Positions 18,768 to 28,145 are shown, numbered from the stretch's first letter. The stretch: 64,000 nt of DNA from Sphingomonas bacterium (GCA_030149245.1 JASBRX010000010.1:98730-162729), one strand, 5' to 3'. A program made the numbers and translations. Notes: generated from the sequence alone by a model not told the origin.

Positions 18768-19334
18768 TCAGGCCTCCAGCTCGACGTCCCAATAGAGCCA
18801 GTCGCGCCAGGTATCGTGGAGATAGTTCGGCGGGAACCGGCGACCATGTTCCTGCAACTGCCAGCTGGTCGGGCGGATCGGCGGCATGAACAGCGGCATC
18901 GCGGCCTGTTTCGGCGTGCGCCCGCCCTTCTTCAAATTGCACGGCGCACAGGCGGTCGCGACATTCTCCCACGTCGTCCGCCCGCCCTGCGCGCGCGGAA
19001 TGACATGATCGAACGTCAGGTCGCGGTGGCTGCCGCAATATTGGCATTCGAACTTGTCGCGCAGGAACAGGTTGAAGCGCGTGAAGGCCGGGAATTGCGA
19101 CGGCCGCACATATTGCTTGAGCGCGATCACGCTCGGCAGCTTGATCGACGCGGTCGGGCTGCGCACCTCGCGCTCATAATGGCTGACGATGTCAACGCGG
19201 TCGAGAAACACCGCCTTGATCGCGGTCTGCCACGGCCAGACGCTCAGCGGATAATAGGACAAGGGCGTGTAGTCGGCGTTGAGCACGAGCGCCGGGCACC
19301 CTTCCGGATGTCGGATCAGATCGGGATGGTACAT
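18768..19334 (-). CDS. HNH endonuclease family protein
   Basis: A 188-residue protein with a clear HNH/zinc-finger nuclease core: CQYCGSHRDLTFDHVIPRAQ, then GGRTTWENVATACAPCNLKK. The first pair of cysteines and the second CxxC bind zinc, and the His of DHVIP and Asn of WENV form the active site. The N-terminal part (ALVLNADYTPLSYYPLSVWP) is typical of a widespread chromosomal group that is not phage-borne and whose biological role is unknown. It is a stand-alone gene between the serine hydrolase and an SDR, with the same orientation as both. Confidence 0.9.
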   Translation of the reverse strand: MYHPDLIRHPEGCPALVLNADYTPLSYYPLSVWPWQTAIKAVFLDRVDIVSHYEREVRSPTASIKLPSVIALKQYVRPSQFPAFTRFNLFLRDKFECQYCGSHRDLTFDHVIPRAQGGRTTWENVATACAPCNLKKGGRTPKQAAMPLFMPPIRPTSWQLQEHGRRFPPNYLHDTWRDWLYWDVELEA

Positions 19335-19454
19335 GGTCCCCCTCTCTCGCCGCGCGTCGCTCGCGACCGGGGCTTATTCGCCGCCAGCCGTGACATGTCT
19401 ATGACAGCACGGCGCGCGACTCGTGGTCAAGGGCCGGTTTGCGTGAAATGGCGA

Positions 19455-20219
19455 TTAGTCGGCATAGATCATCCGTCGGCTCATCCCGCCGTCGATCACC
19501 AGCGCCTGACCGGTGGTGAAGCCGGCATGATCGGTCAGATAGAGCACGGCATCGGCGATATCGTCCGGCGTGCCGATACGACCGACCGGATGCTGCTGGC
19601 GGTCGATCGGGCGATGCTCCGGCTCCTTGCGCGCCGACGCTTTTTGCCATGGTCCGGTTTCGATCCAGCCGGGGCAGATTGCGTTGACGCGGATATCGGG
19701 ACCGAGGCTGACCGCCAGCGCATGGGTCAGCGCGACCAGCCCGCCCTTGGCCGCAGCATAGGCCTCCGTTTCCGGCTCGGACTGGAAGGCGCGCGTGGAG
19801 GCGATGAAGAGGATGGATCCACCCCTTTCCCGCAGCAGCGGCACCGCGCTGCGCGTCATCAGGAAGCCGCCCGTGACATGGCTGTCCTGCCAGCGCCGCC
19901 AGTCGGCCAGGCTCAATTTCTCGATCGGCCCGCTGACCGGATCAGCAATGCCGGCATTGCTGACCAGCAGGTCCAGCCCGTCCGCACCGTTGTCCTGGCA
20001 CCACGCGGCATAGGCCGTGAATAGCTCCGCTACAGCTGCCTCATCGCCGACATCGGCCTGATGCGTCAGCAGCGGGCGTGGTGCATGGGCGTCGGCCAGT
20101 TCGCGCAGCGCAACCCGGTCAAGGTCGATCGCCATCACGCCCCAGCCTTCGCCCAGCAGCCGCTCGACCACGCCGCGTCCGATCCCTTGCGCCCCGCCCG
20201 TCACCATCGCCGTCCGCAT
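19455..20219 (-). CDS. Short-chain dehydrogenase/reductase
   Basis: A 254-residue classical SDR: cofactor motif VTGGAQGIGRGVVERLL, the Asp-Val after LLTHQADVGDE, LVSNAGIADP, the catalytic serine in ILFIAST, Tyr-x3-Lys in AYAAAKGGLVAL, and the C-terminal GQALVIDGGMSRRM. ATG at 20219 is preceded by AGGAGGG, which decides the start; 22 further codons upstream are not family-like. It is divergent from the carotenoid operon, with about 110 bases between the starts. Its substrate is unknown. Confidence 0.9.
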   Translation of the reverse strand: MRTAMVTGGAQGIGRGVVERLLGEGWGVMAIDLDRVALRELADAHAPRPLLTHQADVGDEAAVAELFTAYAAWCQDNGADGLDLLVSNAGIADPVSGPIEKLSLADWRRWQDSHVTGGFLMTRSAVPLLRERGGSILFIASTRAFQSEPETEAYAAAKGGLVALTHALAVSLGPDIRVNAICPGWIETGPWQKASARKEPEHRPIDRQQHPVGRIGTPDDIADAVLYLTDHAGFTTGQALVIDGGMSRRMIYAD

Positions 20220-20327
20220 CGTCACCCTCCTCGATTGCGGCAGTGCAACGCACCGGCACGATGGAAAGGTTCGCGGACGCAGCAAGCGGGGCTTTTACCA
20301 CGCGCAGCGATCCGCTAGGCGGCGGCG

Positions 20328-21491
20328 ATGCCAGCGATCATCCATTGCGACGTTGCCATTGTCGGAGGGGGACTTGCGGGCGGGCTGATCGCGCTCGCGC
20401 TGCGCCGCAAACACCCGACGCTCGACGTCCGCCTGATCGAGGGCGGGCGCAGCATCGGCGGCAACCATCTCTGGTCCTTCTTCGCCAGCGACGTGGCACC
20501 CGCCGACCGCTGGCTGGTCGCGCCGCTGATCTCCTATGGCTGGACCAGCTACGACGTTCATTTCCCCGCCCATGCGCGCACGTTGAAGGCACCCTATTAT
20601 TCGATCGAGTCCGATCGGTTCGATCAGGTGGTCCGCGCGGCGATGCCGGAGGGCGCGGTGATGACCCGGCGCAAGGTGCTGGGGGCCAGCGCGCGCGCGG
20701 TCGTGCTGGCCGATGGCGACCGGATCGAGGCGGGCGGGGTGATCGATTGCCGCGGTCCCGCCGATCTGTCCAAGCTGGAGCTGGGCTGGCAGAAATTCGT
20801 CGGCCGCGAACTGGCGCTGGCCGAGCCGCATGCGCTCAAGCGTCCGGTGATCATGGACGCGACCGTCGCGCAGATCGACGGCTATCGCTTCATGTACGCG
20901 CTGCCCTTTGCGGCGACGCGGCTGTTCCTTGAGGACACCTATTACAGCGACACGCCCGAGATCGATGCTGCCGCCTATACCCAGCGGATCGACGCCTGGG
21001 CGAGCGCGCGGGGCATCGTTGTCGAGCGGGTGATGCGGGAGGAGGCAGGGTCGCTGCCGATCCCGCTGGGCGGCGATTTCGAGGAATATTGGAAGTCCGG
21101 GGGCAATCGCGTCGCCAAGGCCGGGATGCGCGCCGGGCTGTTTCAGCCGATCACCGGCTATTCGCTCCCCGATGCAGTGCGGCTGGCGGCGGTGATCGGC
21201 AATGCGCGCGACCTTTCGGGCGCGGCGCTGCACGACTTGACCTATGGTCATGCGCGCAAGGCGTGGCGACAGCGCGGCTTTTACCGGATGCTGTCGGCGA
21301 TGCTGTTCCGCGCCGCCGAGCCGGGCGAGCGCTATCGCGTGCTTGAACGATTTTATCGCTTGGACGCGGGGCTCGTCGCCCGCTTCTATAGCGGCCAGTC
21401 CAGCCTATTCGATCGCGCCCGTGTTCTCGCCGGCAAACCGCCGGTGCCGGTCAAGCGCGCGCTCGCGGCGATCAGGGGGTCGAGCAGATGA
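20328..21491 (+). CDS. crtY: Lycopene beta-cyclase CrtY
   Basis: CrtY closes the beta-ionone rings of lycopene to give beta-carotene. The 387-residue protein opens with the FAD/NAD-binding motif DVAIVGGGLAGGLIALAL and has the cyclase signatures GGNHLWSFF, VIDCRGP, ALPFAATRLFLEDTYY and LFQPITGYSLPDAV. Length is typical of bacterial CrtY. It is the first gene of a four-gene operon; its stop overlaps the crtI ATG (ATGA). The zeaxanthin and nostoxanthin pigments typical of sphingomonads need further hydroxylases, which are not in this window. Confidence 0.95.
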   Translation: MPAIIHCDVAIVGGGLAGGLIALALRRKHPTLDVRLIEGGRSIGGNHLWSFFASDVAPADRWLVAPLISYGWTSYDVHFPAHARTLKAPYYSIESDRFDQVVRAAMPEGAVMTRRKVLGASARAVVLADGDRIEAGGVIDCRGPADLSKLELGWQKFVGRELALAEPHALKRPVIMDATVAQIDGYRFMYALPFAATRLFLEDTYYSDTPEIDAAAYTQRIDAWASARGIVVERVMREEAGSLPIPLGGDFEEYWKSGGNRVAKAGMRAGLFQPITGYSLPDAVRLAAVIGNARDLSGAALHDLTYGHARKAWRQRGFYRMLSAMLFRAAEPGERYRVLERFYRLDAGLVARFYSGQSSLFDRARVLAGKPPVPVKRALAAIRGSSR

Positions 21492-22969
21492 AGCGCGCAG
21501 TCGTAATCGGAGCGGGATTTGGCGGACTGGCGCTGGCCATCCGCCTGCAATCCGCAGGCGTCGACACGGTGGTGGTCGAGGCGCGCGACAAGCCCGGCGG
21601 GCGCGGCTATTATTGGGAGAAGGACGGCTTCGTGTTCGATGCCGGTCCTACGGTCATTACCGCGCCGGAAGCGCTGGAGGAATTGTGGGCGCTGTCCGGG
21701 CACCGCATGGCCGACGATGTCACGCTGACGCCGGTCTCGCCCTTCTATCGCCTCAACTGGCCTAATGGGACCAATTTTGATTATACCAACGACGACGGCA
21801 TCCTGACGGCAGAGATCGCGAAGCTCGATCCCGCCGACATCGCCGGCTATCGCCGATTCCTCGACTATTCGGCCGGGGTGTATCGCGAGGGTTATGAGAA
21901 GCTCGGCCATGTCGCCTTTCTGGACTTCACCTCGATGGTGAAGGCCGCGCCCGCGCTGATGAAATATCAGGCGTGGCGCAGCGTCTATGCAATGGTGTCG
22001 AGTTTCGTGAAGAACGAGAAGCTCCGCGAGGCGCTGTCGTTCCACACGCTGCTGGTGGGTGGCAACCCGATGACCACCAGCGCGATCTATGCGCTGATCC
22101 ACAAGCTTGAGCGCGACGGTGGCGTGTGGTTCGCGATGGGCGGCACCAACCGGCTGGTCGCGGGGCTGGTCCGCCAGTTCGAGCGGCTGGGCGGCAAGCT
22201 CGTGCTCGGCGACGGCGTCGAGGAGATCGAGACGCTGGGCGAGCGTGCCACCGCAGTGCGCACCAAGTCAGGCGCGCGGTTCGAGGCGGATATGGTCGCC
22301 AGCAACGCCGACATCGTCCACAGCTATCGCGACCTGCTCAAGGGTTCGCGCAGCGCGCAACGCACCGCGGCGAAGCTTGAGCGCAAGCGTTTCTCGCCCT
22401 CGCTGTTCGTCGTGCATTTCGGGATCAAGGGCACCTGGCCCGGCATCCCGCACCACATGATCCTGTTTGGCCCGCGCTATAAGGGGCTGCTCGACGACAT
22501 CTACAATCATGGCGTGGTGAGCGAGGATTTCTCGCTGTACCTGCACCACCCGACCATCACCGATCCGTCGATGGCGCCAGAGGGGCATTCGACCTTCTAC
22601 GCGCTTGCCCCCGTGCCGCATATGGGCAAGGCCCCGGTCGATTGGGACACGGTCCGCCCGCTGCTCGAAAAGCGCATTCTCGATGAGGTCGGTCGTCGCC
22701 TGATCCCCGACATCCACGATCGGATCGTCACCAAGTTCAGCTATGCTCCGCCGGACTTCACCCAGGATCTCGCCGCGCATATGGGCAGCGCGTTCAGCCT
22801 GGAACCGGTGCTGACGCAGAGCGCCTATTTCCGCGCGCACAATCGTGACGATTCGATCTCCAACCTCTATTTCGTCGGTGCCGGCACCCATCCCGGCGCG
22901 GGCATCCCCGGCGTGGTCGGCAGCGCCAAGGCGACGGCCGCGCTGATGCTGGAACAGGAGAACGCGTGA
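21488..22969 (+). CDS. crtI: Phytoene desaturase CrtI
   Basis: CrtI carries out the four desaturations from phytoene to lycopene using FAD. The 493-residue protein has the N-terminal dinucleotide motif VVIGAGFGGLALAIRL followed by DKPGGRGYYWEKDGFVFDAG, and the C-terminal signature YFVGAGTHPGAGIPGVVGSA, both diagnostic for bacterial CrtI. It overlaps crtY (ATGA) and the following LOG-family gene (GTGA), so the operon is tightly coupled. No truncation or missing motif is seen. Confidence 0.96.
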   Translation: MKRAVVIGAGFGGLALAIRLQSAGVDTVVVEARDKPGGRGYYWEKDGFVFDAGPTVITAPEALEELWALSGHRMADDVTLTPVSPFYRLNWPNGTNFDYTNDDGILTAEIAKLDPADIAGYRRFLDYSAGVYREGYEKLGHVAFLDFTSMVKAAPALMKYQAWRSVYAMVSSFVKNEKLREALSFHTLLVGGNPMTTSAIYALIHKLERDGGVWFAMGGTNRLVAGLVRQFERLGGKLVLGDGVEEIETLGERATAVRTKSGARFEADMVASNADIVHSYRDLLKGSRSAQRTAAKLERKRFSPSLFVVHFGIKGTWPGIPHHMILFGPRYKGLLDDIYNHGVVSEDFSLYLHHPTITDPSMAPEGHSTFYALAPVPHMGKAPVDWDTVRPLLEKRILDEVGRRLIPDIHDRIVTKFSYAPPDFTQDLAAHMGSAFSLEPVLTQSAYFRAHNRDDSISNLYFVGAGTHPGAGIPGVVGSAKATAALMLEQENA

Positions 22970-23547
22970 AGCGCCTCGCCATTTATTGCGGGTCTGCAAC
23001 CCCGGCGGACCCGGTCTATATCGAAAATGCCCGGTTCGTCGGACGCACGCTCGCCGAGCGCGGGATCGGCGTCGTCTATGGCGGCGGGCGGCTCGGCCTG
23101 ATGGGCGCGATCGCCGACAGCGCGCTGGAGGCGGGCGGCGAGGTGATCGGCGTGATCCCGCAGGCGCTGGTCGATGCCGAAGTCGCGCATCGCGGCTGCA
23201 CCGAGCTGCACGTCGTGCGGACGATGCATGAGCGCAAACAGGCGTTTACTGACCTCTCCGATGGCTTCATCACCTTGCCCGGCGGGACGGGTACGATGGA
23301 CGAATTGTGGGAAGCGATGAGCTGGGCACAGATCGGCTATCACGCCAACCCGGTCGGACTGCTCAATGTCGCGGGCTATTATGACGGGCTGATCGAATTC
23401 GTCGGAAAGATGGGCGAAGTCGGCTTTCTGCGCCCGCAGCACCAGTCGATCCTGATCATCGACAATGACCTCGACGGACTGCTCGCCAAGATGGTGGCGC
23501 ATGTGCCGACGCAGACGGTCGGCCAGATCGGCAGCAAGGACCTGTGA
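22966..23547 (+). CDS. LOG-family (TIGR00730) Rossmann-fold protein
   Basis: A 193-residue protein of the lysine-decarboxylase-like LOG family. The PGGxGTxxE signature is present (LPGGTGTMDELWE), with the early motifs IYCGSA and VVYGGGRLGLMGAIAD and the RKQAF helix. Characterised LOG proteins are phosphoribohydrolases that cleave cytokinin or other nucleoside 5'-monophosphates to the base; for this bacterial copy the substrate is unknown. The GTG start overlaps the crtI stop and its own stop overlaps the crtB GTG. It is therefore an internal member of the carotenoid operon, though no carotenoid step needs such an enzyme. Confidence 0.9.
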   Translation: MKRLAIYCGSATPADPVYIENARFVGRTLAERGIGVVYGGGRLGLMGAIADSALEAGGEVIGVIPQALVDAEVAHRGCTELHVVRTMHERKQAFTDLSDGFITLPGGTGTMDELWEAMSWAQIGYHANPVGLLNVAGYYDGLIEFVGKMGEVGFLRPQHQSILIIDNDLDGLLAKMVAHVPTQTVGQIGSKDL

Positions 23548-24491
23548 CCCTGCCCGCGCCGAGCCGCGACGCCGTCGTGGCGGCCGCGCGGGAGAGCATC
23601 GCCAAGGGTTCGAAGAGCTTTGCGGCGGCGAGCAAATTGTTCGATCCCGTCACGCGTGAGCGCGCCTGGCTGCTCTACGCCTGGTGCCGCGCGTGCGACG
23701 ACATCGCCGATGGACAGGAATTGGGCCATGATGCCCGCGTGGTCGAAGACCCGGCCGCCGCGCTCGCGCGCATCCGCACGCTGACCGACAAGGCGCTGGC
23801 GGGCGAGCCGACCGGGGAGATGGCGTTTGAGGCGCTGCGCATCGTCGCCGCCGAAACGCGCATGCCGCACCGCTTCGCGCATGATCTGGTCGACGGGTTT
23901 GCGCTGGATGCGAAGGGTTGGTTCCCACGCTCCGAGCATGACCTGATGCAATATTGCTATCATGTCGCGGGCGCAGTCGGGTGCATGATGGCAGTGGTAA
24001 TGGGGGTCGACCCACAGGACGACGCAACGCTGGATCGCGCCTGCGACCTCGGCCTCGCGTTTCAGCTCGCCAATATCGCACGCGATATCGAGGCGGATGA
24101 CCGTATCGGCCGCTGTTACCTGCCGATGGACTGGCTGGTCGAAATGGACATCCCGCCCGGGCAGCATATGAAGCCGCCGTTCCGATCGCGGCTGACCGTC
24201 ATGGCGCGATGGCTGGGGGAACTGGCGCAGGCGCATGAGGATAGCGCGCGGCTCGGCACGCCAGCGCTCGGCTTCCGTTCCGCCTGGGCAGTGCTGGCGG
24301 CGGCCGGTATTTATGGCGACATTGCGCGGGAGGTGGTCGCACGCGGTGATCACGCGTGGGATCATCGTGCAGGCACGAGCAAAGCGCAGAAGATTGGCTG
24401 GATTGCGCGGGCATTCGGTCAGGCCACGATGCGCCGGACGCTTTATGCCCCGCGTCCGCGATCAACCGAGTTGTGGACTCGCCCTCGATAG
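23544..24491 (+). CDS. crtB: Phytoene synthase CrtB
   Basis: CrtB condenses two geranylgeranyl diphosphates to phytoene, the first committed step of carotenoid synthesis. The 315-residue protein has both aspartate-rich substrate motifs: CRACDDIADGQ and LANIARDIEADDRIGRCYLP. SKSFAAASKLF near the N-terminus and the YCYHVAGAVG segment are typical. The start is GTG, overlapping the LOG gene stop. It is the last gene of the operon and ends ten bases before a convergent small gene. Confidence 0.95.
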   Translation: MTLPAPSRDAVVAAARESIAKGSKSFAAASKLFDPVTRERAWLLYAWCRACDDIADGQELGHDARVVEDPAAALARIRTLTDKALAGEPTGEMAFEALRIVAAETRMPHRFAHDLVDGFALDAKGWFPRSEHDLMQYCYHVAGAVGCMMAVVMGVDPQDDATLDRACDLGLAFQLANIARDIEADDRIGRCYLPMDWLVEMDIPPGQHMKPPFRSRLTVMARWLGELAQAHEDSARLGTPALGFRSAWAVLAAAGIYGDIAREVVARGDHAWDHRAGTSKAQKIGWIARAFGQATMRRTLYAPRPRSTELWTRPR

Positions 24492-24501
24492 CCGAAAGCG
24501 T

Positions 24502-24735
24502 TCAGCGATGGCGCGGCTTGGCGTCGTTCCGTGCCATCTGCTCACCGCGCCGCTGACACGTTGCCGCGATGGTCGGGTAGGAAAGGTCCGTATGGCGCGG
24601 CAGCACCTGCGCCATGGCCGCCTGGCATTGTGCCGCGCTCTGATACCGGACTGGCTCGATCCGCGCCTGCTGGCATTGCTCCTTAAAGTCGCCGCAGCCA
24701 AGAATGGCCATTACGTAAAAAACCGGTTCCATCAT
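24502..24735 (-). CDS. Small cysteine-containing hypothetical protein
   Basis: A 77-residue protein starting MMEPVFYVMAILGCGD, with further cysteines in KEQCQQAR, AAQCQAAMA and AATCQRRG: four regularly placed cysteines that could pair in the periplasm. The N-terminal hydrophobic stretch may be a short signal or anchor. GAGGAG lies four bases before the ATG at 24735, which decides that start over the ATG at 24750. Codons end mostly in G or C, as in true genes here. I know of similar small proteins in sphingomonads but of no function. It is convergent with crtB and divergent from the ABC exporter. Confidence 0.7.
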   Translation of the reverse strand: MMEPVFYVMAILGCGDFKEQCQQARIEPVRYQSAAQCQAAMAQVLPRHTDLSYPTIAATCQRRGEQMARNDAKPRHR

Positions 24736-24815
24736 CTCGCTCCTCGCCATTTCAACGGATGGCGGGCGCGTTTTGTTTCATTGCATCCCAGTCGCTGCGG
24801 CCCCAGATAGCTGCG

Positions 24816-26633
24816 ATGCCTCCCCAGACCGCGACGTCCGGCGGCGAACGCCCGCTGTTCACTACGCTCCGGCGCTTCCTTCCCTATCTCTGGCCCGCCG
24901 GACAACCGGGGTTGAAGGCGCGCATTGTCGGGGCGCTGCTGCTGGTCGTCCTGTCGAAGGTCGTGCAGGTCTACGGCGCGGCCTATGCGCTCAAGGCCGC
25001 CGTCGATGCGATGGCAATCGGCGAGCGGGGCGTCATCACATTCGTGATCCTGATGGTGGTCGGCTATGCCGCCGCGCGACTGTTCACCACCGTGTTCGAC
25101 AATTTGCGCAACACGGTGTTCGAAAAGGTCGGGCAGGACGCGACCCGGCGGCTCGCCATCGTCACCTTCCGCCATCTGCACCAGCTGTCGTTGCGCTTCC
25201 ACCTTGCGCGCCGCACCGGCGCGGTGACCAAGGTGGTCGAGCGCGGGACCAAGAGCATCGATTCGATGCTCTATTTTCTGCTGTTCAACATTGCCCCGAC
25301 GATCCTCGAGCTCGCACTGGTGCTCCAGATTTTCGGCAGCAAGTTCGGATGGTGGCTGGTGGCATCGACCATGGCGATGGTCGTGATCTACATCGCCTTC
25401 ACCCGCTGGGTCACCGACTGGCGCGCCAAATTGCGCGAGCAGATGAACGACCTCGACACCGGCGCGGTCGCGCATGCGGTCGATTCGCTGCTGAACTTCG
25501 AGACGGTGAAATATTTCGGCGCCGAACAGCGCGAATCCGACCGCTACGAACGCGCGGTCGAATCCTACGCCAAGGCGGCGGTGAAGTCAGAAAATTCGCT
25601 CGCCTGGCTCAACATGGGCCAGTCGCTGATCACCAATGTGATGCTCGGCGCGGGGATGGCGGTTGTGGCGTGGGGCTGGTCCACGGGCGAGTTTACCGCG
25701 GGCGATGTCGTGTTCGTCTCGACCCTGCTCAGCCAGTTGTTCCGCCCGCTCGACATGCTCGGCTGGGTCTATCGCACGATCCGGCAGGGCGTGATCGACA
25801 TGGGCGCGATGTTCGACCTGATCGACACCAGCGCAGAGGTGAAGGACGTCGCCGGTGCGCCGCCTTTGGTAGTCGATCGCGGCGAGGTGCGTTTCGAGGA
25901 TGTCCGCTTCGGCTACGACCCCGGCCGCGACATCCTCAAGGGTATCGACCTCGTCATCCGCCCCGGCCAGACGGTCGCGATCGTCGGCCCGTCGGGCGCG
26001 GGCAAGTCGACACTCGCCCGCATTCTCTACCGCTTCTACGACCTCACCGGCGGGCGCGTCACGATCGACGGACAGGATATCAGCCAGGTGACGCAGGCGA
26101 GTCTGCGCGCCGCGATCGGCATCGTGCCCCAGGACACGGTGCTGTTCAACGACACGATCGGCTACAACATCGCCTATGGCCGCGAAGGCGCCGGGCCGGA
26201 TGAGGTCGCGCAGGCTGCCCGCGGCGCAGCCATCGCCGGCTTCATCGAATCGATGCCCGACGGCTACGACACCCGCGTAGGCGAGCGTGGCCTCAAGCTG
26301 TCCGGCGGCGAAAAGCAGCGCGTCGCCATCGCCCGCACCCTGCTCAAGAACCCGCCGATCCTGATCCTCGACGAAGCGACGAGCGCGCTTGATTCGCGTA
26401 CCGAGGCGGAGATCCTCGACACGCTCGAAGCGATCGAACGCGGTCGCACCACCATCGTCATCGCCCACCGCCTCTCGACCGTGGTTCACGCCGACCGCAT
26501 CGTCGTGCTGGAAGGCGGCGAGATCGCCGAACAGGGCACCCATGCCGAACTGCTTGAACGGCGCGGCACCTATGCCGAAATGTGGATGCGGCAACAGGCC
26601 GAGCGGGAGGCGGTAGCCGACGCGGCGGAGTAG
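24816..26633 (+). CDS. Atm1-type ABC exporter (heavy-metal/glutathione)
   Basis: A 605-residue half-transporter with an N-terminal membrane domain (six helices, about residues 30-320) and a C-terminal ATPase: Walker A GPSGAGKSTLARIL, Q-loop GIVPQDTVLFND, signature LSGGEKQRVAIARTLL, Walker B LILDEATSALD, and the switch His in VIAHRLSTV. The N-terminus (MPPQTATSGG...FLPYLWP) strongly resembles the structurally known Novosphingobium Atm1, which exports glutathione derivatives and their metal complexes. This one is probably a homodimer with the same role, by homology. ATG 24816 is chosen for that match. Confidence 0.93.
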   Translation: MPPQTATSGGERPLFTTLRRFLPYLWPAGQPGLKARIVGALLLVVLSKVVQVYGAAYALKAAVDAMAIGERGVITFVILMVVGYAAARLFTTVFDNLRNTVFEKVGQDATRRLAIVTFRHLHQLSLRFHLARRTGAVTKVVERGTKSIDSMLYFLLFNIAPTILELALVLQIFGSKFGWWLVASTMAMVVIYIAFTRWVTDWRAKLREQMNDLDTGAVAHAVDSLLNFETVKYFGAEQRESDRYERAVESYAKAAVKSENSLAWLNMGQSLITNVMLGAGMAVVAWGWSTGEFTAGDVVFVSTLLSQLFRPLDMLGWVYRTIRQGVIDMGAMFDLIDTSAEVKDVAGAPPLVVDRGEVRFEDVRFGYDPGRDILKGIDLVIRPGQTVAIVGPSGAGKSTLARILYRFYDLTGGRVTIDGQDISQVTQASLRAAIGIVPQDTVLFNDTIGYNIAYGREGAGPDEVAQAARGAAIAGFIESMPDGYDTRVGERGLKLSGGEKQRVAIARTLLKNPPILILDEATSALDSRTEAEILDTLEAIERGRTTIVIAHRLSTVVHADRIVVLEGGEIAEQGTHAELLERRGTYAEMWMRQQAEREAVADAAE

Positions 26634-26638
26634 CAGTC

Positions 26639-26769
26639 GGCTCGCACAAAGACACGAAGCCACAAAGAGAAAGCTCTTTCAGCGCCCGCGGCGCCAAAGC
26701 TCATCATGAATCGACCGAACTCCGACGCAGCGATGCACATCTTCGTGGCTTCGTGTCTTTGTGCGAGCC
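26639..26769. repeat. Inverted-repeat element (MITE-like)
   Basis: A 131-base element fills almost all of the space between the ABC exporter and pyrC. Its ends are an inverted repeat: a perfect 25-bp arm at 26639-26663 (beginning GGCTCGCACAAAGACACG) matches 26745-26769, and the match continues with one mismatch for about five more bases. The centre (about 70 bases) has no ORF. The AAGACACGAAG-type ends are AT-richer than the chromosome. It could be a non-autonomous mobile element or a transcription-end hairpin for the two convergent genes. Confidence 0.7.
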
Positions 26770-26775
26770 AGAAAC

Positions 26776-28101
26776 CTACCCGAACTCTACGGCCTCGAAC
26801 CGCACCGGCCGCCCGTGCGCCGCATTGGCCAGCTGCCCGTCCCACATTACCTGACGCCCGCGGATGATCGTCCCGATCGGCTTGCCCGTCAGCGTGTCCC
26901 CGGTAAACGGCGACCAACCACACCGCGACGCCAGCCAGTCTTCCTCGACCGTCCACTGCTTCTTCAGATCGACGACCGTGAAATCCGCATCATAGCCCGC
27001 CGCGAGTCGTCCCTTGCCGATCAGCCCGAACACCCGCTGCGGCCCCGCGCTGGTCAGGTCGATCAGCCGCGCCAGCGTCGTCCGCCCCTTCGCGACATGG
27101 TCGAGCAGCAGCGGCAACAGCGTCTGCACCCCCGGCATCCCGCTGGGCGATGCAGGATAGGGCCGCGCCTTTTCCTCGATCGTATGCGGCGCATGGTCCG
27201 ATCCCAGCACATCGGGCACGCCCTGGTTGAGCCAATGCCACAGCCCGTCACGATGCGCGCCCGATCGGATCGGCGGGTTCATCTGCGCGTAAGTGCCAAG
27301 CCGCGGATAGGCGTCCTCCCCCGCCAGTGTCAGATGCTGCGGCGTCACCTCGCACGTCGCGATGTCCTTGTGCTGGGCAAGCAGTTCCAGCTCGGCCGGC
27401 GTCGTCACATGCAGCACGTGAATGCGGCGCCGCGCTTCCCGCGCCAGCTTCAGGATGCGCCGCGTCGCCAGGATCGCGCTCTCATCGTCGCGCCACACCG
27501 GGTGCGAGGAGGGATCGCCCGCGACCCGCTCGCCCTCACGATCGTTCATGCGGAACTCGTCCTCAGCATGGATCGCAACGCGGCGATGCCCCGAAGCCAG
27601 AACCCGCGCCAGATTGGCGTCGTCCGACACCAGCAGGTCGCCGGTCGACGCGCCCATGAAGATCTTGACCCCCGCCGTCCCCGGCATCCGCTCCAGCTCG
27701 GCGAGATGTTCGGCATTGCTGTTCGTCGCGCCGACATAGAATGCGTGGTCGCACCACATCCGATCCTTCGCGCGCGCGAGCTTGTCGTTTACCGCATCGG
27801 CGCTGTCGGTATTGGGCTTGGTGTTCGGCATTTCGAACACCGCCGTCACCCCGCCCAGCACGGCGGCGCGGCTGCCCGATTCCAAGTCTTCCTTGGCCTC
27901 AAGCCCAGGCTCGCGGAAATGCACCTGACTGTCGATTACCCCCGGCAGCACGTCGAGGCCGGTGCAGTCGATCACCTCCCCCGCATCGCCTGAAGCGCCG
28001 ATCGCTACGATCGTCCCGTCGCGCACCCCGATATCGACCTGCGCCGGGCCGGAGGGCAGGTGGACGGTGCCACCAACGAGCTTCAGATCGAACGTCGCCA
28101 T
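26776..28101 (-). CDS. pyrC: Dihydroorotase (class I)
   Basis: Dihydroorotase closes carbamoyl-aspartate to dihydroorotate in pyrimidine synthesis. The 441-residue amidohydrolase has the metal-binding HxH-type block DSQVHFREPGLEAKEDLESG, the lysine that is carbamylated in VKIFMGAST, further metal His residues in HVLHVTTPAE and EVTPQHLTL, and the catalytic Asp in LGSDHAPHT. It belongs to the longer class I group that also includes allantoinases, so hydantoinase or allantoinase activity cannot be fully excluded. The start at 28101 fits the family; it is divergent from ygfZ by 44 bases. Confidence 0.9.
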   Translation of the reverse strand: MATFDLKLVGGTVHLPSGPAQVDIGVRDGTIVAIGASGDAGEVIDCTGLDVLPGVIDSQVHFREPGLEAKEDLESGSRAAVLGGVTAVFEMPNTKPNTDSADAVNDKLARAKDRMWCDHAFYVGATNSNAEHLAELERMPGTAGVKIFMGASTGDLLVSDDANLARVLASGHRRVAIHAEDEFRMNDREGERVAGDPSSHPVWRDDESAILATRRILKLAREARRRIHVLHVTTPAELELLAQHKDIATCEVTPQHLTLAGEDAYPRLGTYAQMNPPIRSGAHRDGLWHWLNQGVPDVLGSDHAPHTIEEKARPYPASPSGMPGVQTLLPLLLDHVAKGRTTLARLIDLTSAGPQRVFGLIGKGRLAAGYDADFTVVDLKKQWTVEEDWLASRCGWSPFTGDTLTGKPIGTIIRGRQVMWDGQLANAAHGRPVRFEAVEFG

Positions 28102-28145
28102 GTCAGCCTCTTTCGCTTGCCTGCCCCGCCTCCTACCTGTTCGCC

